Positions 1 through 9,502 of a stretch of DNA of 64,000 bases are shown here, piece after piece. The position numbers and the translations under genes are program-made. Each line of letters starts with the position of its first letter. Position 1 is the stretch's first letter. Source of the stretch: Mucilaginibacter rubeus (GTDB lineage Bacteria > Bacteroidota > Bacteroidia > Sphingobacteriales > Sphingobacteriaceae). Location of the stretch: assembly GCF_003286415.2 (NCBI RefSeq), contig NZ_CP043450.1, positions 5,394,001-5,458,000 on the forward strand, read 5' to 3'. Under the pieces are notes generated by a model, which worked only from the letters and a program-made list of their open reading frames with translations, did no database searches and had not been told where the DNA came from.

Positions 1-1
1 G

Positions 2-112
2 CAGGAAACTGTGCGCAATACCGCGTCCGCGTGGACACCACAGGAAATCGCTGCTGCCGAAAACCTACGGGCCTTTATTTTCGAATTCAATACTAAAAAA
101 TCAAGACTATAA
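2..112 (+). CDS. C-terminal end of a probable bacteriophytochrome (partial)
   Basis: An open frame enters from the left edge and stops with TAA at 110-112, three bases before the next gene. The 36 visible residues contain ETVRNTASAWTPQEIAAAE and then LRAFIFEF, which resembles the end of a phytochrome PHY domain (pattern E-V-R-x-x-S-x-W-x-x-x-E-I-x-A-A-x-x-L-R). No kinase domain follows, so the photosensor would pass its signal to a separate partner; the CheB/CheR-kinase fusion directly downstream is the natural candidate. Identification rests on one short motif, so a GAF/PHY-like sensor of another kind is possible. Confidence 0.5.
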   Translation, partial: QETVRNTASAWTPQEIAAAENLRAFIFEFNTKKSRL

Positions 113-114
113 AC

Positions 115-3100
115 GTGGCTGCTCCAAAACATATCACTTTTCCGGAAGCAACTTCGCTGGACCGATATATCGTAGCTATTGGCGCATCGGCCGGTGGGCT
201 GGAAGCTATCCATGAATTTTTCGACCATATGCCCGAAGATTCCGGACTAACCTTTATCGTAATACAGCATTTATCGCCGGACTATAAAAGCCTGTTGGTT
301 GAACTGGTTGCCAAACATACCCGGATGAAGGTAGCCGAAGCAGCCAATGATATGACCTTGCAGCGTAACTGCGTTTATATCATTCCCAATAAAAAGCTGA
401 TGACTATTAAAGGCCATAAGCTGAAGCTGGCGGATAAGGTCAAAGATAAATCGCCCAATACCGCGATCGACACCTTTTTCTTCAGCCTGGCGAGCGATAA
501 AAAAGACAAGGCCATAGCAGTCATCTTATCCGGAACCGGAACGGACGGCACTAAAGGTATCGAGGCGATCAAAGATGCAGGCGGCATGGTCATCGTCCAG
601 GAACCTGCTACCGCGAAATTCGACGGCATGCCCAACAGTGCTATCACGTCAGGCAATGCTGATTTTATCCTGCCGCCTGCAAAGATGAACGAGGAACTGC
701 GCAATTTTATCAGCCAGCAGATCAGTCCTGACCTGCCTGGCAAACATATCGATGATAAGCTGCTCGACGAGCTGTTCCAGCTGGTCAGCACTAGCAGTGG
801 TCAGGATTTTAATCTTTATAAAACGCCCACAATCCTGCGCCGGATCGCCCGTCGTATGCTGGCCGTCGATATTGCTAACGTAAAAGATTACGTAGCCTAC
901 CTGCATAATCACGAACAAGAGGTCAAACTGCTGGCCAAGGATTTTTTGATCGGGGTCACGAAGTTCTTCCGGGACAAGGCGGCCTTCGAAGTGTTGGCTA
1001 AAGATATAATCCCGGAGATTATTGCTCATAAACAGGATGGTGAATTGCTGAAGGTGTGGGTTTGTGCTTGCAGTACCGGAGAAGAGGCCTATTCCATTGC
1101 AGTACTAATCAATGATTGTGTCAAAAAATCCGGCAAGCAACTGGATATTAAAATATTTGCCACCGATGTGGACGAAACCAGTATTGAGATCGCTGGAAAA
1201 AACAGTTACCCCTTGAGCGTAGCTAAAGAGATTCCCGCCGAACTGCTGAAAAAATATTTTGTTAAAGACCGCGAAGCTTATTCTGTAATTCCGTCTATCC
1301 GTAAACAGATCGTATTCGCCAGGCATAATGTCATCAAGTCGCCGCCATTCATCAAAAACGACCTGGTAACCTGCCGGAACATGCTGATCTACATGAACAC
1401 TTTGTTGCAGCAGAAGGTAATTGCAACTTTTCATTATTCGCTGATCAAAGACGGCTTTTTATTTTTAGGTTCCAGTGAAAATGCCGCTGGGATAAAAGAA
1501 GGGATCACTGAAATATCCGGCCGCTGGAAGATCTATCAAAAGACCGGTACTATTAATTATGGTCTGCACCATACTTACACTTCCGTCAGCCCGTCTCTTA
1601 AGCTCAAAGCAAAAGAGAAAGACACTGTACCCGAGCCGGAAAAATCACCGGAACAGGAATTTATTGAGTTAATAGCGGAAGAATCGGGACCTGTAGCTGT
1701 ATTCATTGACAAACATTTTACAGTCAAAGAAACAGTCGGTAATTATCGCCGCTATCTGCATCTGCCTGAGAAAAAGATTGACCTTAACATCCTGAACCTG
1801 GTTAGTAAAGAAATAGCCATCGTACTGAATACAGCAATCCGCAGGGCCTGGAAGGAACATAAAAAAACATATCTCAACAGGGTTCGATTGAAGCGCAAAG
1901 AAGAAGAAGCATTCCTTCAGATCGTGATCAAACCGCCCGGCGCATCATCACAACGAGGATTAACCCTGATCATGTTTACCGAGATCAAAGGGGAGTTTAT
2001 TGATAAAGACGGGATCGATCTGAGTTCTGCCGGGACTGAACAGCATCAGGAGCACTTGCTTGAAGTGGAGGCCGAACTGAATGAAACCCGCGCCAACCTG
2101 CAAATGGCGGTAGAGGAAATGGAGACTACCAATGAAGAGTTACAGTCAAGTAACGAAGAACTATTATCTGCCAATGAGGAACTACAATCGGGCAATGAGG
2201 AACTCCAGTCTTTGAACGAAGAACTTCATACGTTGAATACGGAGCATCAGGCCAAGATCCGGGAGCTTATCGAATTGAACGATGATCTTGATAATTATTT
2301 TAAAAGCACGGATATCGGCCAGATCTTTATTGACAGTAACCTGCATATCCGGAAATTCAACCCGGCTGCCGTTAAATTGGTGAACCTGATCGAGGCAGAC
2401 ATAGGCCGTCCGATCAATCATATTTCGAGCAATATTCAATACGATAATCTGGTGAATGATATTCACACGGTCTTATCTGACGCACAGGTCGTTGAAAAAG
2501 AAGTGCAGCTTAAGAACGGAACGACTAACCTGATGCGTATTATGCCATATGTCCGTAAGGATAAACAGCGGGACGGTGTAGTCATTTCTTTTATAGATAT
2601 CTCTGTCATCACGGAGTTGAATAATATCATTTCAGGTGTTTTCAACGCCAGCTCGGCAGCAATCCTGGCTTTCAAAGAAGTGCGCAACCACCACAAAGTA
2701 ACCGATTACCAATGTATTGCTTATAACAATACGGCTTTGGCATTGGTTGGAAAAACTGTCGCTGACCTTTCAACAAAGCCCTCATTACATTCTTTTCAGG
2801 ATTTGGAGTCCATTAGTTTCGAGCAATTAGCAAAAGTGATCGAAACAGGGAAAGCACTGCAATCTGAATTGAAGGCCCATAACGATAAGTGGTACCAGGT
2901 GGTAACTGCCAAGATGAACGATGGTTTTGTTGTGAGCCTGAATGACGTCACCGACCGGAAAATTGCCGAACAAAAGCTCCGTAAAAACTACCAGGAATTG
3001 ATCACCGCCCGCGAAGGGCTCAAGACGCTTAACCTGGAATTAGAAGACCGGGTAACGGAACGCACGCAGAAACTCTCGGAAAGTGAGGAACGTTTTAATC

Positions 3101-4182
3101 TGGTGGCAAAAGCTACCAATGACACCATATGGGACTGGGACCTGGTTAGCAACACGATTTGGCGAAGCGAAAATTTTACGACCATGTTCGGTTATACCCG
3201 TAATGATGAAACTAACAAGATCAGCTTTTGGTTTGACAAAGTTCATCCGGAAGATCGCGACCGCGTTCAGGATAGTGTTTACGACGCAATAAATGACCAT
3301 GCTAAAAACTGGTCTGCTGAGTACCGTTTTTTGAAATCAGATGGTAATTATGCTTATATCCTCGACCGGGGCAGTATCCTGGAAGATGAATTCAGGACGC
3401 CTTACCGCCTGGTGGGATCGATCATTGATATTACAAGCCAAAAAGCAATTGAGATCGAACTCATTAAGGCACAGTCCGCGACAGAGGAACTCATGCGTAA
3501 AAAGGATGAGTTTATGAGCATAGCCAGCCATGAACTGAAAACCCCGGTAACCAGTTTGAAAGGTTCTCTGCAGATCCTGCAACGCATAGCCAGGAGACTG
3601 GACCCAAAAGATCAAATGGTTTCATTCATCAATAAAGCAGAAAGGCAAACTCAAAAAATGACCGCTTTACTCAATGACCTACTTGATGTTACCAAAATCC
3701 AGGAAGGTAAATTACAGTTGAATTATAGCACTTTTGATGCTTGTCAGATGGTGAAGGAAAGTGTAGATGAAGTTGGCTTGCAGAATAATTCACACCGTTT
3801 GATTTTTGAAGACGAATGTGTGCTAGAGATAACAGCTGATCGTACGCGTTTGGAGCAGGTGGTCAATAACTTTTTGACAAATGCCATAAAATATTCCCCT
3901 GAAGCAAAAGAGGTACTGATCAACTGCCGAGTTGAAAAAGAACAATTCGTAGCGGAAGTTAAAGACTACGGCATTGGCATTCCCCCCAATAAAAGGGAAT
4001 TCCTTTTTGACCGCTTTTACCGTGTCCAGGAATCATCGTCCCATTTTTCAGGTCTTGGCCTCGGTCTTTATATTTCTGCAGAAATTGTCCGTCGCCATGA
4101 TGGCAGTATTGGTGTAAAGGACAACAACGACCAGGGTTCGACTTTCTGGTTTAAGGTCCCGGTAAAACCTAAAACCCGATGA
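115..4182 (+). CDS. CheB-CheR-PAS-histidine kinase fusion protein
   Basis: This 1355-residue signalling protein joins a CheB methylesterase domain (about 15-200; IGASAGG with Ser25, QH at 51-52 and GTGTDGT near 145 as the Ser/His/Asp set), a CheR methyltransferase (about 215-485; VCACSTGEEAYSIA SAM-binding loop), a long coiled coil rich in NEELQS repeats (about 660-750), PAS domains (about 750-870 and 1010-1120) and a histidine kinase (phospho-acceptor His1139 in ASHELKTP; NAIKYSP N-box; GLGLGLYI G-box). No membrane segment is seen, so it should be cytosolic. The start is GTG, only two bases after the stop of the upstream phytochrome-like frame, which implies co-translation. Such fusions occur in Bacteroidota without a flagellar chemotaxis system; the methylated target is unknown. 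No response regulator follows on the same strand; the lone receiver at 6.2 kb is a possible partner. Confidence 0.9.
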   Translation: MAAPKHITFPEATSLDRYIVAIGASAGGLEAIHEFFDHMPEDSGLTFIVIQHLSPDYKSLLVELVAKHTRMKVAEAANDMTLQRNCVYIIPNKKLMTIKGHKLKLADKVKDKSPNTAIDTFFFSLASDKKDKAIAVILSGTGTDGTKGIEAIKDAGGMVIVQEPATAKFDGMPNSAITSGNADFILPPAKMNEELRNFISQQISPDLPGKHIDDKLLDELFQLVSTSSGQDFNLYKTPTILRRIARRMLAVDIANVKDYVAYLHNHEQEVKLLAKDFLIGVTKFFRDKAAFEVLAKDIIPEIIAHKQDGELLKVWVCACSTGEEAYSIAVLINDCVKKSGKQLDIKIFATDVDETSIEIAGKNSYPLSVAKEIPAELLKKYFVKDREAYSVIPSIRKQIVFARHNVIKSPPFIKNDLVTCRNMLIYMNTLLQQKVIATFHYSLIKDGFLFLGSSENAAGIKEGITEISGRWKIYQKTGTINYGLHHTYTSVSPSLKLKAKEKDTVPEPEKSPEQEFIELIAEESGPVAVFIDKHFTVKETVGNYRRYLHLPEKKIDLNILNLVSKEIAIVLNTAIRRAWKEHKKTYLNRVRLKRKEEEAFLQIVIKPPGASSQRGLTLIMFTEIKGEFIDKDGIDLSSAGTEQHQEHLLEVEAELNETRANLQMAVEEMETTNEELQSSNEELLSANEELQSGNEELQSLNEELHTLNTEHQAKIRELIELNDDLDNYFKSTDIGQIFIDSNLHIRKFNPAAVKLVNLIEADIGRPINHISSNIQYDNLVNDIHTVLSDAQVVEKEVQLKNGTTNLMRIMPYVRKDKQRDGVVISFIDISVITELNNIISGVFNASSAAILAFKEVRNHHKVTDYQCIAYNNTALALVGKTVADLSTKPSLHSFQDLESISFEQLAKVIETGKALQSELKAHNDKWYQVVTAKMNDGFVVSLNDVTDRKIAEQKLRKNYQELITAREGLKTLNLELEDRVTERTQKLSESEERFNLVAKATNDTIWDWDLVSNTIWRSENFTTMFGYTRNDETNKISFWFDKVHPEDRDRVQDSVYDAINDHAKNWSAEYRFLKSDGNYAYILDRGSILEDEFRTPYRLVGSIIDITSQKAIEIELIKAQSATEELMRKKDEFMSIASHELKTPVTSLKGSLQILQRIARRLDPKDQMVSFINKAERQTQKMTALLNDLLDVTKIQEGKLQLNYSTFDACQMVKESVDEVGLQNNSHRLIFEDECVLEITADRTRLEQVVNNFLTNAIKYSPEAKEVLINCRVEKEQFVAEVKDYGIGIPPNKREFLFDRFYRVQESSSHFSGLGLGLYISAEIVRRHDGSIGVKDNNDQGSTFWFKVPVKPKTR

Positions 4183-4721
4183 ACTATTCTATAAGGCTTT
4201 TATTGGGTTTACCCCTTATTGTGCGGAATTCGAACCATGAATTGACAAAATATGCGTTTATCGGGAACAGAAAACTTTTAACACCCTCCTGACTTTGTAG
4301 TTTTCCAACAATCCAATTTACGGTTCGAGTCGCGCGCCGGCTACTTGAGAAGATAAATTTTTTTTAAATCAGAAGAAAGGGCTTTTATATTTAGGCGTTA
4401 ATCAAAAGATCTATTTTCCGGCTAATAAAGTACTTTTTAGCTCTGAATCCTATTGCTTTTTAAAAACATTTGTAGCAACGGCAACAGTATTTTAACCGTC
4501 TTGCAGTAGCAGATGCAAAACGACAGGCGGCCAGCAGCAATATACTATGGACATGGCCGCTGAGAACCGTGAACTTGTTGCTAATAAATTTGATAAAGGC
4601 ACCGGCACCGTGCTGAACGCCAGCACGAAGGCTGATGGCGCAGGTTGCCCTATTAAATGGGTTGTGCCACTAATCCAGCAAAAAAAAATAATTGTTACAG
4701 AAGAAGACGGCAAAGTGGTTG

Positions 4722-4944
4722 AAAATTGCTGGCCACGCAGACAACACTGGATCCGCTGATTTGAATATACATCTTTCAAAAAACCGCGCGAAAGCTGTTG
4801 AAGCCTACCTGGTTGTGCAAGGTGCTTATGCTTAATGGATTGAAGCAACGAGTTATGGCCAAACACAGCCCTTAGCGAGTAATAAAACGGCTACCGGCCG
4901 TCAGCAAAACCGGAGGATTGGACTCACTTTATTTTTAAAAAAAA
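4722..4944 (+). pseudogene. Relic of an OmpA-family C-terminal domain
   Basis: Frame reading from 4722 gives IAGHADNTGSADLN, LSKNRAKAVEAYL, then a TAA at 4833-4835, then IEATSYGQTQPLASNKT and GRQQNRRIGL. These are the successive peptidoglycan-binding motifs of an OmpA/MotB C-terminal domain, in the right order and spacing. The in-frame TAA sits where the family has a charged residue before the R/W-I-x-x-x-S/G-Y-G motif. No intact N-terminal part can be read upstream (4500-4720 has only short frames), so the gene is degraded and not merely interrupted. It abuts a second decayed outer-membrane gene. Confidence 0.65.
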
Positions 4945-4952
4945 CAAGCAAA

Positions 4953-5518
4953 ATGAAAAAATATTCTTATTGATGTTACTTGCTGCGGTTGCGCAAGTAA
5001 AAATCGTTAGCGCCCAAGTACAGTAAGGAAATGTGATGGTGGGAGGCAGTTTGTCCAATATCATTCTTGGACTGGATGACTCGAAGGTATTCAGTCTTGA
5101 CCTCACGCCAAAGGCCGCCTGGTTTGTAAAAGATAATGTCGCCCTTGGCGGGTGTGTTAACCTTGGGATACAAACTGCAAAAGCTTCGGCCACTACGGTA
5201 AACTATGGAATCGGCGGACTTGGACGTTAATATCTGGGCGCCGACATTGAAGTAGTTAAACACGGGCGTTTTTTTGGAGAAGCAACAGTCGGTCTTGGCG
5301 GGATTAATGTCAGCGATGGCGGGAGCCACAGCAATGGATTGTTATTTAGTTTCGGGCCGGGCGTTGTCTATTTTGTTACGCCCAATATTGAATTGGAGAC
5401 AATGGTCAAGTACAAGGGTGTTGGGGGCTTTGGCAACGCTGGCTATCAAAGCAGCCTGGGGCTGTCATTTGGGTTCCAAATCTACTTGCCCGGTAAACGC
5501 ACGCTCGGGCAAACGTGA
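4953..5518 (+). pseudogene. Relic of a small outer-membrane beta-barrel protein
   Basis: ATG at 4953 opens a signal-peptide-like segment, but the frame stops at 4971. After a frameshift the sequence reads LLMLLAAVAQVKIVSAQVQ, hits TAA at 5024-5026, continues as GNVMVGGSLSNI, hits TAA again at 5228-5230 and then reads on as YLGADIEVV, LLFSFGPGVVYFVTPNIELE and SLGLSFGFQIYL to TGA at 5516. Alternating residues and the aromatic terminal strand are typical of porin-like eight-stranded barrels of Bacteroidota. One frameshift and two nonsense codons make it a clear pseudogene. The surviving 5033-5227 frame is too short to form a barrel. Confidence 0.7.
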
Positions 5519-5675
5519 CGTGAAATAAAACACGGCTTCTTTGGGACCTTTTTTTGTAGAACTCTATAATTGGAAATATTAAAGATTATAATTGGGAGAA
5601 AATTTTGAGATGGCTAACTCTTACCTTGTGTCAGAAATGACCTAGCTACGCATATCCTATGGTTAAGGAGTATTG

Positions 5676-6203
5676 CTAAACCGAAGTAATGTATTTAGCC
5701 GCAATCAGCAGCATTAATGTCCTGTCTGCCTTTGCCTCATCATAATTTTCCCGGATAAGCTGTTTAATTTGGTTGTTCTTTAATTTAACCGCCGCTATCT
5801 GGAGGATCTGAAATGATGCCATTTCCATGCTTTCAATATTGTGCAGATAAAACAGTATGGACATGTCCCGAAGCTCATGTTTCTTTTCGTGAAGTTTAAT
5901 ATCCTTAAAAGCGTCATCTACGAGGCCGGCCAATCCACCGAAATTTCCGGGATTGATATTGCTGTCCAGTAAAGCGAATATCATTTCCATCCAAGCCATT
6001 TGTTTTTCCACATCTTCAATTGTTTCTATTATGGCATGTCGAAGATCCCTAAAATGCGCTTCATTGGCAATTTGCGGAAGGTTTGAAACCAAATGCGCTT
6101 TGGCAGCGTAAATTTTATTGAGGTGACTTATAAAAAACGACTTCAGTTCCTGTTTTGGCAGACTAATTTTTTGTAAAGATCCGCCGGGTTGTTTTTCCAT
6201 CAT
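5676..6203 (-). CDS. DUF892 (YciE/YciF-type) ferritin-like protein
   Basis: This 175-residue all-helical protein matches the DUF892 family in length and pattern: FFISHLNKIYAAKAHLV at the start of helix one (where the family has LxDLYxAExxL), a HAIIETIEDVEKQ helix, then MSILFYLHNIESMEMASFQ and a C-terminal helix ending in LLIAAK. DUF892 proteins are stress-associated and structurally related to ferritin; their activity is not settled. The gene lies 18 bases downstream of the receiver gene on the same strand, so the two probably form a stress or redox pair. There is no signal peptide, so it should be cytosolic. Confidence 0.75.
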   Translation of the reverse strand: MMEKQPGGSLQKISLPKQELKSFFISHLNKIYAAKAHLVSNLPQIANEAHFRDLRHAIIETIEDVEKQMAWMEMIFALLDSNINPGNFGGLAGLVDDAFKDIKLHEKKHELRDMSILFYLHNIESMEMASFQILQIAAVKLKNNQIKQLIRENYDEAKADRTLMLLIAAKYITSV

Positions 6204-6221
6204 AGCTGTTTAATCTTTCTG

Positions 6222-6584
6222 CTAAGATAGGTATTGTTTAACATGCATCAATAATTCGTAGATGTCAAATGGCTTTCTTACAAATGAATTAGCGCCACAG
6301 CCAACTGCTATCAGGTCAAGATCGGTTTCGGCTGAAACCAGCATCACAGGGAGATCAGCGGTTAGGTAATTAGACTTGATCTCACGGCAAATTTCCGGCC
6401 CCGTTTTCTCGGATCCAACAATATTCACATCCAGCATAATAAGGTCCGGGCGAATCACCGCGATATTGTCGGCTGCCTCGCCTGTATTGGACAAGATAAC
6501 GTCGTATCCGGATTCCTGGAACACGATGTTCAATATTTCAAGGATATCCTCGTTGTCGTCAATTACCAGTATTCTTTTAGACAT
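6222..6584 (-). CDS. Single-domain response regulator receiver
   Basis: This is a stand-alone REC domain of 120 residues. It has ILVIDDNED (acidic pocket), LIMLDVNI (phospho-acceptor Asp), MLVSAE (conserved Ser/Thr) and VRKPFD (conserved Lys). I place the start at the ATG at 6584, which gives MSKRILVIDD, the usual beginning; an in-frame start 42 bases upstream would add a non-family extension. No output domain is present. It could take phosphate from a hybrid or orphan kinase such as the CheB/CheR fusion at 115-4182 (inference). The DUF892 gene follows by 18 bases. Confidence 0.88.
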   Translation of the reverse strand: MSKRILVIDDNEDILEILNIVFQESGYDVILSNTGEAADNIAVIRPDLIMLDVNIVGSEKTGPEICREIKSNYLTADLPVMLVSAETDLDLIAVGCGANSFVRKPFDIYELLMHVKQYLS

Positions 6585-6626
6585 ATGTTGCGCTTCTTCG
6601 GAAATGTATATCAAAACCGTATCCAA

Positions 6627-7041
6627 AGGCTCAGAAAAAAACTAAAATGATTTACAAAGCCGATTTAAGGAAAATATAATTGTTTTTACCTGTAGTAAGT
6701 TAGCAAAGTGTTCCACATTCGATACACGCTGTTTTATTAAATGGATTTTTTAATCAGATAGGTTGTAAATGGTTTATGTATCCTAACATATGTTCTTTAT
6801 GGAAAACTCCGTGTTATAGTTTGCAAAGCCTATAACCTCTTCGGCAACTATACTCGTTCCTAAAAGCTTTCTTAACTAGCTTTATATTCTTGGTCAACAC
6901 CAAGCAAACGCTTCCACAGCTCGTACCTCCAAGCTCTCAGTGTTACTAAAACTATCAGATAACAATAAGATCAACGGCAAATAATGTTTGTGGAAAATGC
7001 AATTTAAAACCTTTCTTAATTAATACAAAAACATACCATTA
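6627..7041. other. Intergenic region between divergent genes
   Basis: This AT-rich stretch lies between the receiver gene (minus) and the carotenoid operon (plus). I find no convincing coding frame, tRNA or long inverted repeat in it. It should hold the promoter for the minus-strand receiver-DUF892 pair, but no clear TAnnTTTG box could be fixed for that direction. Confidence 0.4.
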
Positions 7042-7074
7042 TTTAAAATATAGTATATTATTGAATTATATTTG
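7042..7074 (+). promoter_or_regulatory. Bacteroidota-type promoter of the carotenoid operon
   Basis: TATATTTG at 7067-7074 matches the Bacteroidota -7 consensus TAnnTTTG exactly. An imperfect TTTA at 7042-7045 lies near the place of the -33 TTTG element. Transcription would begin near 7080. That rules out the TTG at 7072 as the crtI start and supports the ATG at 7114. Confidence 0.5.
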
Positions 7075-7113
7075 ATCCAGCAATTCAAAATAACCTGTTT
7101 CCTTAACTGCCAA

Positions 7114-8631
7114 ATGTTAAAGCCAAATCATATTGATCACATTATCACCGGTAAAAAGCCTTCTGTCGCTGTGATAGGTTCCGGATTTGCCGGCCTGAGT
7201 GCAGCCGCCTATTTAGCCAAGGCAGGACACCGTGTCATTGTTTATGAAAAAAATATTGGCATAGGAGGCCGCTCCCGTCAAATGGTTGAGGAAGGTTACA
7301 CTTTTGATATGGGGCCGAGCTGGTACTGGATGCCTGAAGTATTTGAGAACTTTTTCAATGATTTCGGTTATAGAGCGTCCGATTTTTATGAATTGAAACA
7401 ACTCGATCCCGGGTTCACTATTGTCTTCGGAAAAAGCGATGTCTTAAACGTGCCTGCGGACTATGCTGCTTTAGAATCGCTATTTGAATCGATAGAGCCT
7501 GGAAGTGCTATACAGCTTAAGCTTTTCTTAGAAGAAGCCGCCTATAAATATCGCACGGGGATGAATAAATTGGTTTATAAACCAGGCCTTTCTTTATCAG
7601 AGTTTGCCGATTGGGATCTGATCAAAGGCGCTTTCAGACTACAGGTTTTTACTTCTTTAAGTAAGCATGTCCGGCGATTTTTTAAAGATTCTCGTTTAAT
7701 TACATTAATGGAATTTCCGGTGCTTTTCCTGGGCGCGATGCCACAAGATACGCCTGCTTTATACAGCTTAATGAATTATGCCGGATTAAAGCTCGGTACA
7801 TGGTATCCTAAAGGCGGTTTTGGCAAAGTCATCGAAGCCATGCAAAAAGTATGCGAAGCCCAGGGAGTTGTTTTTCATACCAACTCACCGGTAAGCCATT
7901 TACGGGTTGCGAATGGACATATCGAAAAGGTAGGTACTAAATATGGCGAGGATGAATTTCAAGGCGTTATTGCATCGGCGGACTATCATCATGTGGAGCA
8001 ACAATTACTTGATGAAGCCAACAGGAACTATAGTGCCGACTACTGGGAAAAAAGGGTAATGGCTCCTTCGAGCCTGATCTTTTATTTGGGTGTAAAACTA
8101 AAATTAGAAAAACTGGAACATCATACTTTATTTTTTGATGCGGATTTAAAGCTCCATGCGACAGAAATTTACAAAGATCCAAAATGGCCTACAAGGCCGC
8201 TTTTTTATGTTTGCTGCCCTTCAAAATCAGATGATAGCGTAGCCCCTGATGGATATGAAAATCTATTTATCCTGATGCCGCTGGCACCGGATATACAAGA
8301 TACCGAGGCGTTAAGAACGGAATATTTCGGGTTAATTATGGAACGTTTGGAAGATTATACTGGTGTATCGATCAGAACCGCACTTGACTATAAGAAAAGC
8401 TACTGTGTAAAAGATTTCAAGACAGATTACAATTCCTTTAAAGGGAATGCTTACGGCCTGGCCAACACATTAATGCAAACCGCGCACCTTAAACCTTCCA
8501 TCAAAAATAAAAAGGTAAAGAACCTTTTTTATGCCGGGCAACTTACCGTTCCAGGGCCGGGAGTACCACCTTCAATTATTTCGGGTAAGGTTTCCGCTCA
8601 ATTGCTAATACAATATCTTAACCATAAATGA
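7114..8631 (+). CDS. crtI: Phytoene desaturase CrtI
   Basis: FAD-dependent desaturase that converts phytoene to lycopene. After the chosen start the Rossmann dinucleotide motif VAVIGSGFAGLSAAAYLAKA appears at once, followed by YEKN, GGRS and TFDMGPSWYWMP; the C-terminal part has LFYAGQLTVPGPGVPPSIIS, the CrtI signature. Length is about 505 residues, normal for CrtI. The ATG at 7114 is preferred over the in-frame TTG at 7072 because the latter lies inside the predicted -7 box. It is the first gene of a packed operon, and its stop overlaps the crtB start by four bases (ATGA). Confidence 0.93.
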   Translation: MLKPNHIDHIITGKKPSVAVIGSGFAGLSAAAYLAKAGHRVIVYEKNIGIGGRSRQMVEEGYTFDMGPSWYWMPEVFENFFNDFGYRASDFYELKQLDPGFTIVFGKSDVLNVPADYAALESLFESIEPGSAIQLKLFLEEAAYKYRTGMNKLVYKPGLSLSEFADWDLIKGAFRLQVFTSLSKHVRRFFKDSRLITLMEFPVLFLGAMPQDTPALYSLMNYAGLKLGTWYPKGGFGKVIEAMQKVCEAQGVVFHTNSPVSHLRVANGHIEKVGTKYGEDEFQGVIASADYHHVEQQLLDEANRNYSADYWEKRVMAPSSLIFYLGVKLKLEKLEHHTLFFDADLKLHATEIYKDPKWPTRPLFYVCCPSKSDDSVAPDGYENLFILMPLAPDIQDTEALRTEYFGLIMERLEDYTGVSIRTALDYKKSYCVKDFKTDYNSFKGNAYGLANTLMQTAHLKPSIKNKKVKNLFYAGQLTVPGPGVPPSIISGKVSAQLLIQYLNHK

Positions 8632-9464
8632 AAGAACGATTTGATATCTTATCTGCTACGTGCAGCAGGGAAACAACCCGGCTTTACAGTACCAGCTTCT
8701 CCCTGGGGATATTATTTCTTAACAAGGAGGTACGTCATCCCATACACGCGATTTACGGCTTTGTAAGATTAGCCGACGAAATCGTGGACAGTTTCCATAA
8801 TTATCCAAAATCACTTATGCTGGCAGAGTTAAAGGCTGACACCTTTACCGCTATCGAGCGTGGCATCAGTATTAACCCGGTAATTAATTCATTTCAACAG
8901 GTTGTCAACCAATTCAAAATCAATCACAACCTGATCATACAGTTTTTGAACAGCATGGAGATGGACCTTGGTGAACAATCTTATAATGCAGAAAAATACC
9001 AGCAATATATAATGGGTTCTGCCCAGGTAGTCGGACTGATGTGCCTGCACGTATTCACCAATGGCAATCAGGCCGAATTTGAGCGCTTGAGAATCCCTGC
9101 GATGAAATTGGGATCGGCTTTTCAAAAAGTCAATTTTCTCAGGGATGTAAACGCTGACTATGAGCAACTGAATCGCACCTACTTTCCGGATGTTGACCTG
9201 TCTGCATTTTCAGACGAGAACAAGCGTGCTATAGAACAGGATATTCTTTCAGAACTTAACGAAGCCCTGGAAGGGATCAGGGAGTTGCCACGTTCCTGCC
9301 GCAAGGGTGTTTACCTGGCTTACGTTTATTATAAGAAACTATTCGGGAAAATAGCGAAAGTACCGGCCGAAAAAGTAATGTCGGAAAGGATACGGGTATC
9401 AAACGGGCACAAGTTTTATTTAATGTTTGATTCACTGGTAAGGTACAAGTTGAATGTGCTTTAA
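8628..9464 (+). CDS. crtB: Phytoene synthase CrtB
   Basis: Condenses two geranylgeranyl diphosphates to phytoene, the first committed carotenoid step. The 278 residues match the trans-isoprenyl synthase fold of squalene/phytoene synthases. The two Asp-rich regions are visible as VRLADEIVDSF (DxxxD) and LRDVNADYEQLNRTYFP (RDVxxDxxxxRxYFP). The start overlaps the crtI stop by four bases, so translation is coupled. The next gene, idi, begins 38 bases downstream. Confidence 0.93.
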   Translation: MKERFDILSATCSRETTRLYSTSFSLGILFLNKEVRHPIHAIYGFVRLADEIVDSFHNYPKSLMLAELKADTFTAIERGISINPVINSFQQVVNQFKINHNLIIQFLNSMEMDLGEQSYNAEKYQQYIMGSAQVVGLMCLHVFTNGNQAEFERLRIPAMKLGSAFQKVNFLRDVNADYEQLNRTYFPDVDLSAFSDENKRAIEQDILSELNEALEGIRELPRSCRKGVYLAYVYYKKLFGKIAKVPAEKVMSERIRVSNGHKFYLMFDSLVRYKLNVL

Positions 9465-9502
9465 TCCATGATGAAAGATCTAGTAACCTAAATAAATAAC
9501 AA

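Noticed and set aside
4315..4345. GGTTCGAGTC followed by GCCGGCTAC, resembling a tRNA 3' end
   Set aside because: The T stem does not pair and no 5' acceptor, D arm or anticodon arm is found upstream; too weak to call a tRNA or an att site.
4976..5329. Minus-strand frames of 89-117 codons over the barrel relic
   Set aside because: The plus strand has recognisable barrel sequence with stops; the minus frames lack any motif or start context.
7072..7113. Longer crtI starting at TTG 7072
   Set aside because: The codon lies inside a perfect TAnnTTTG promoter box, and the added residues do not look like a CrtI N-terminus.
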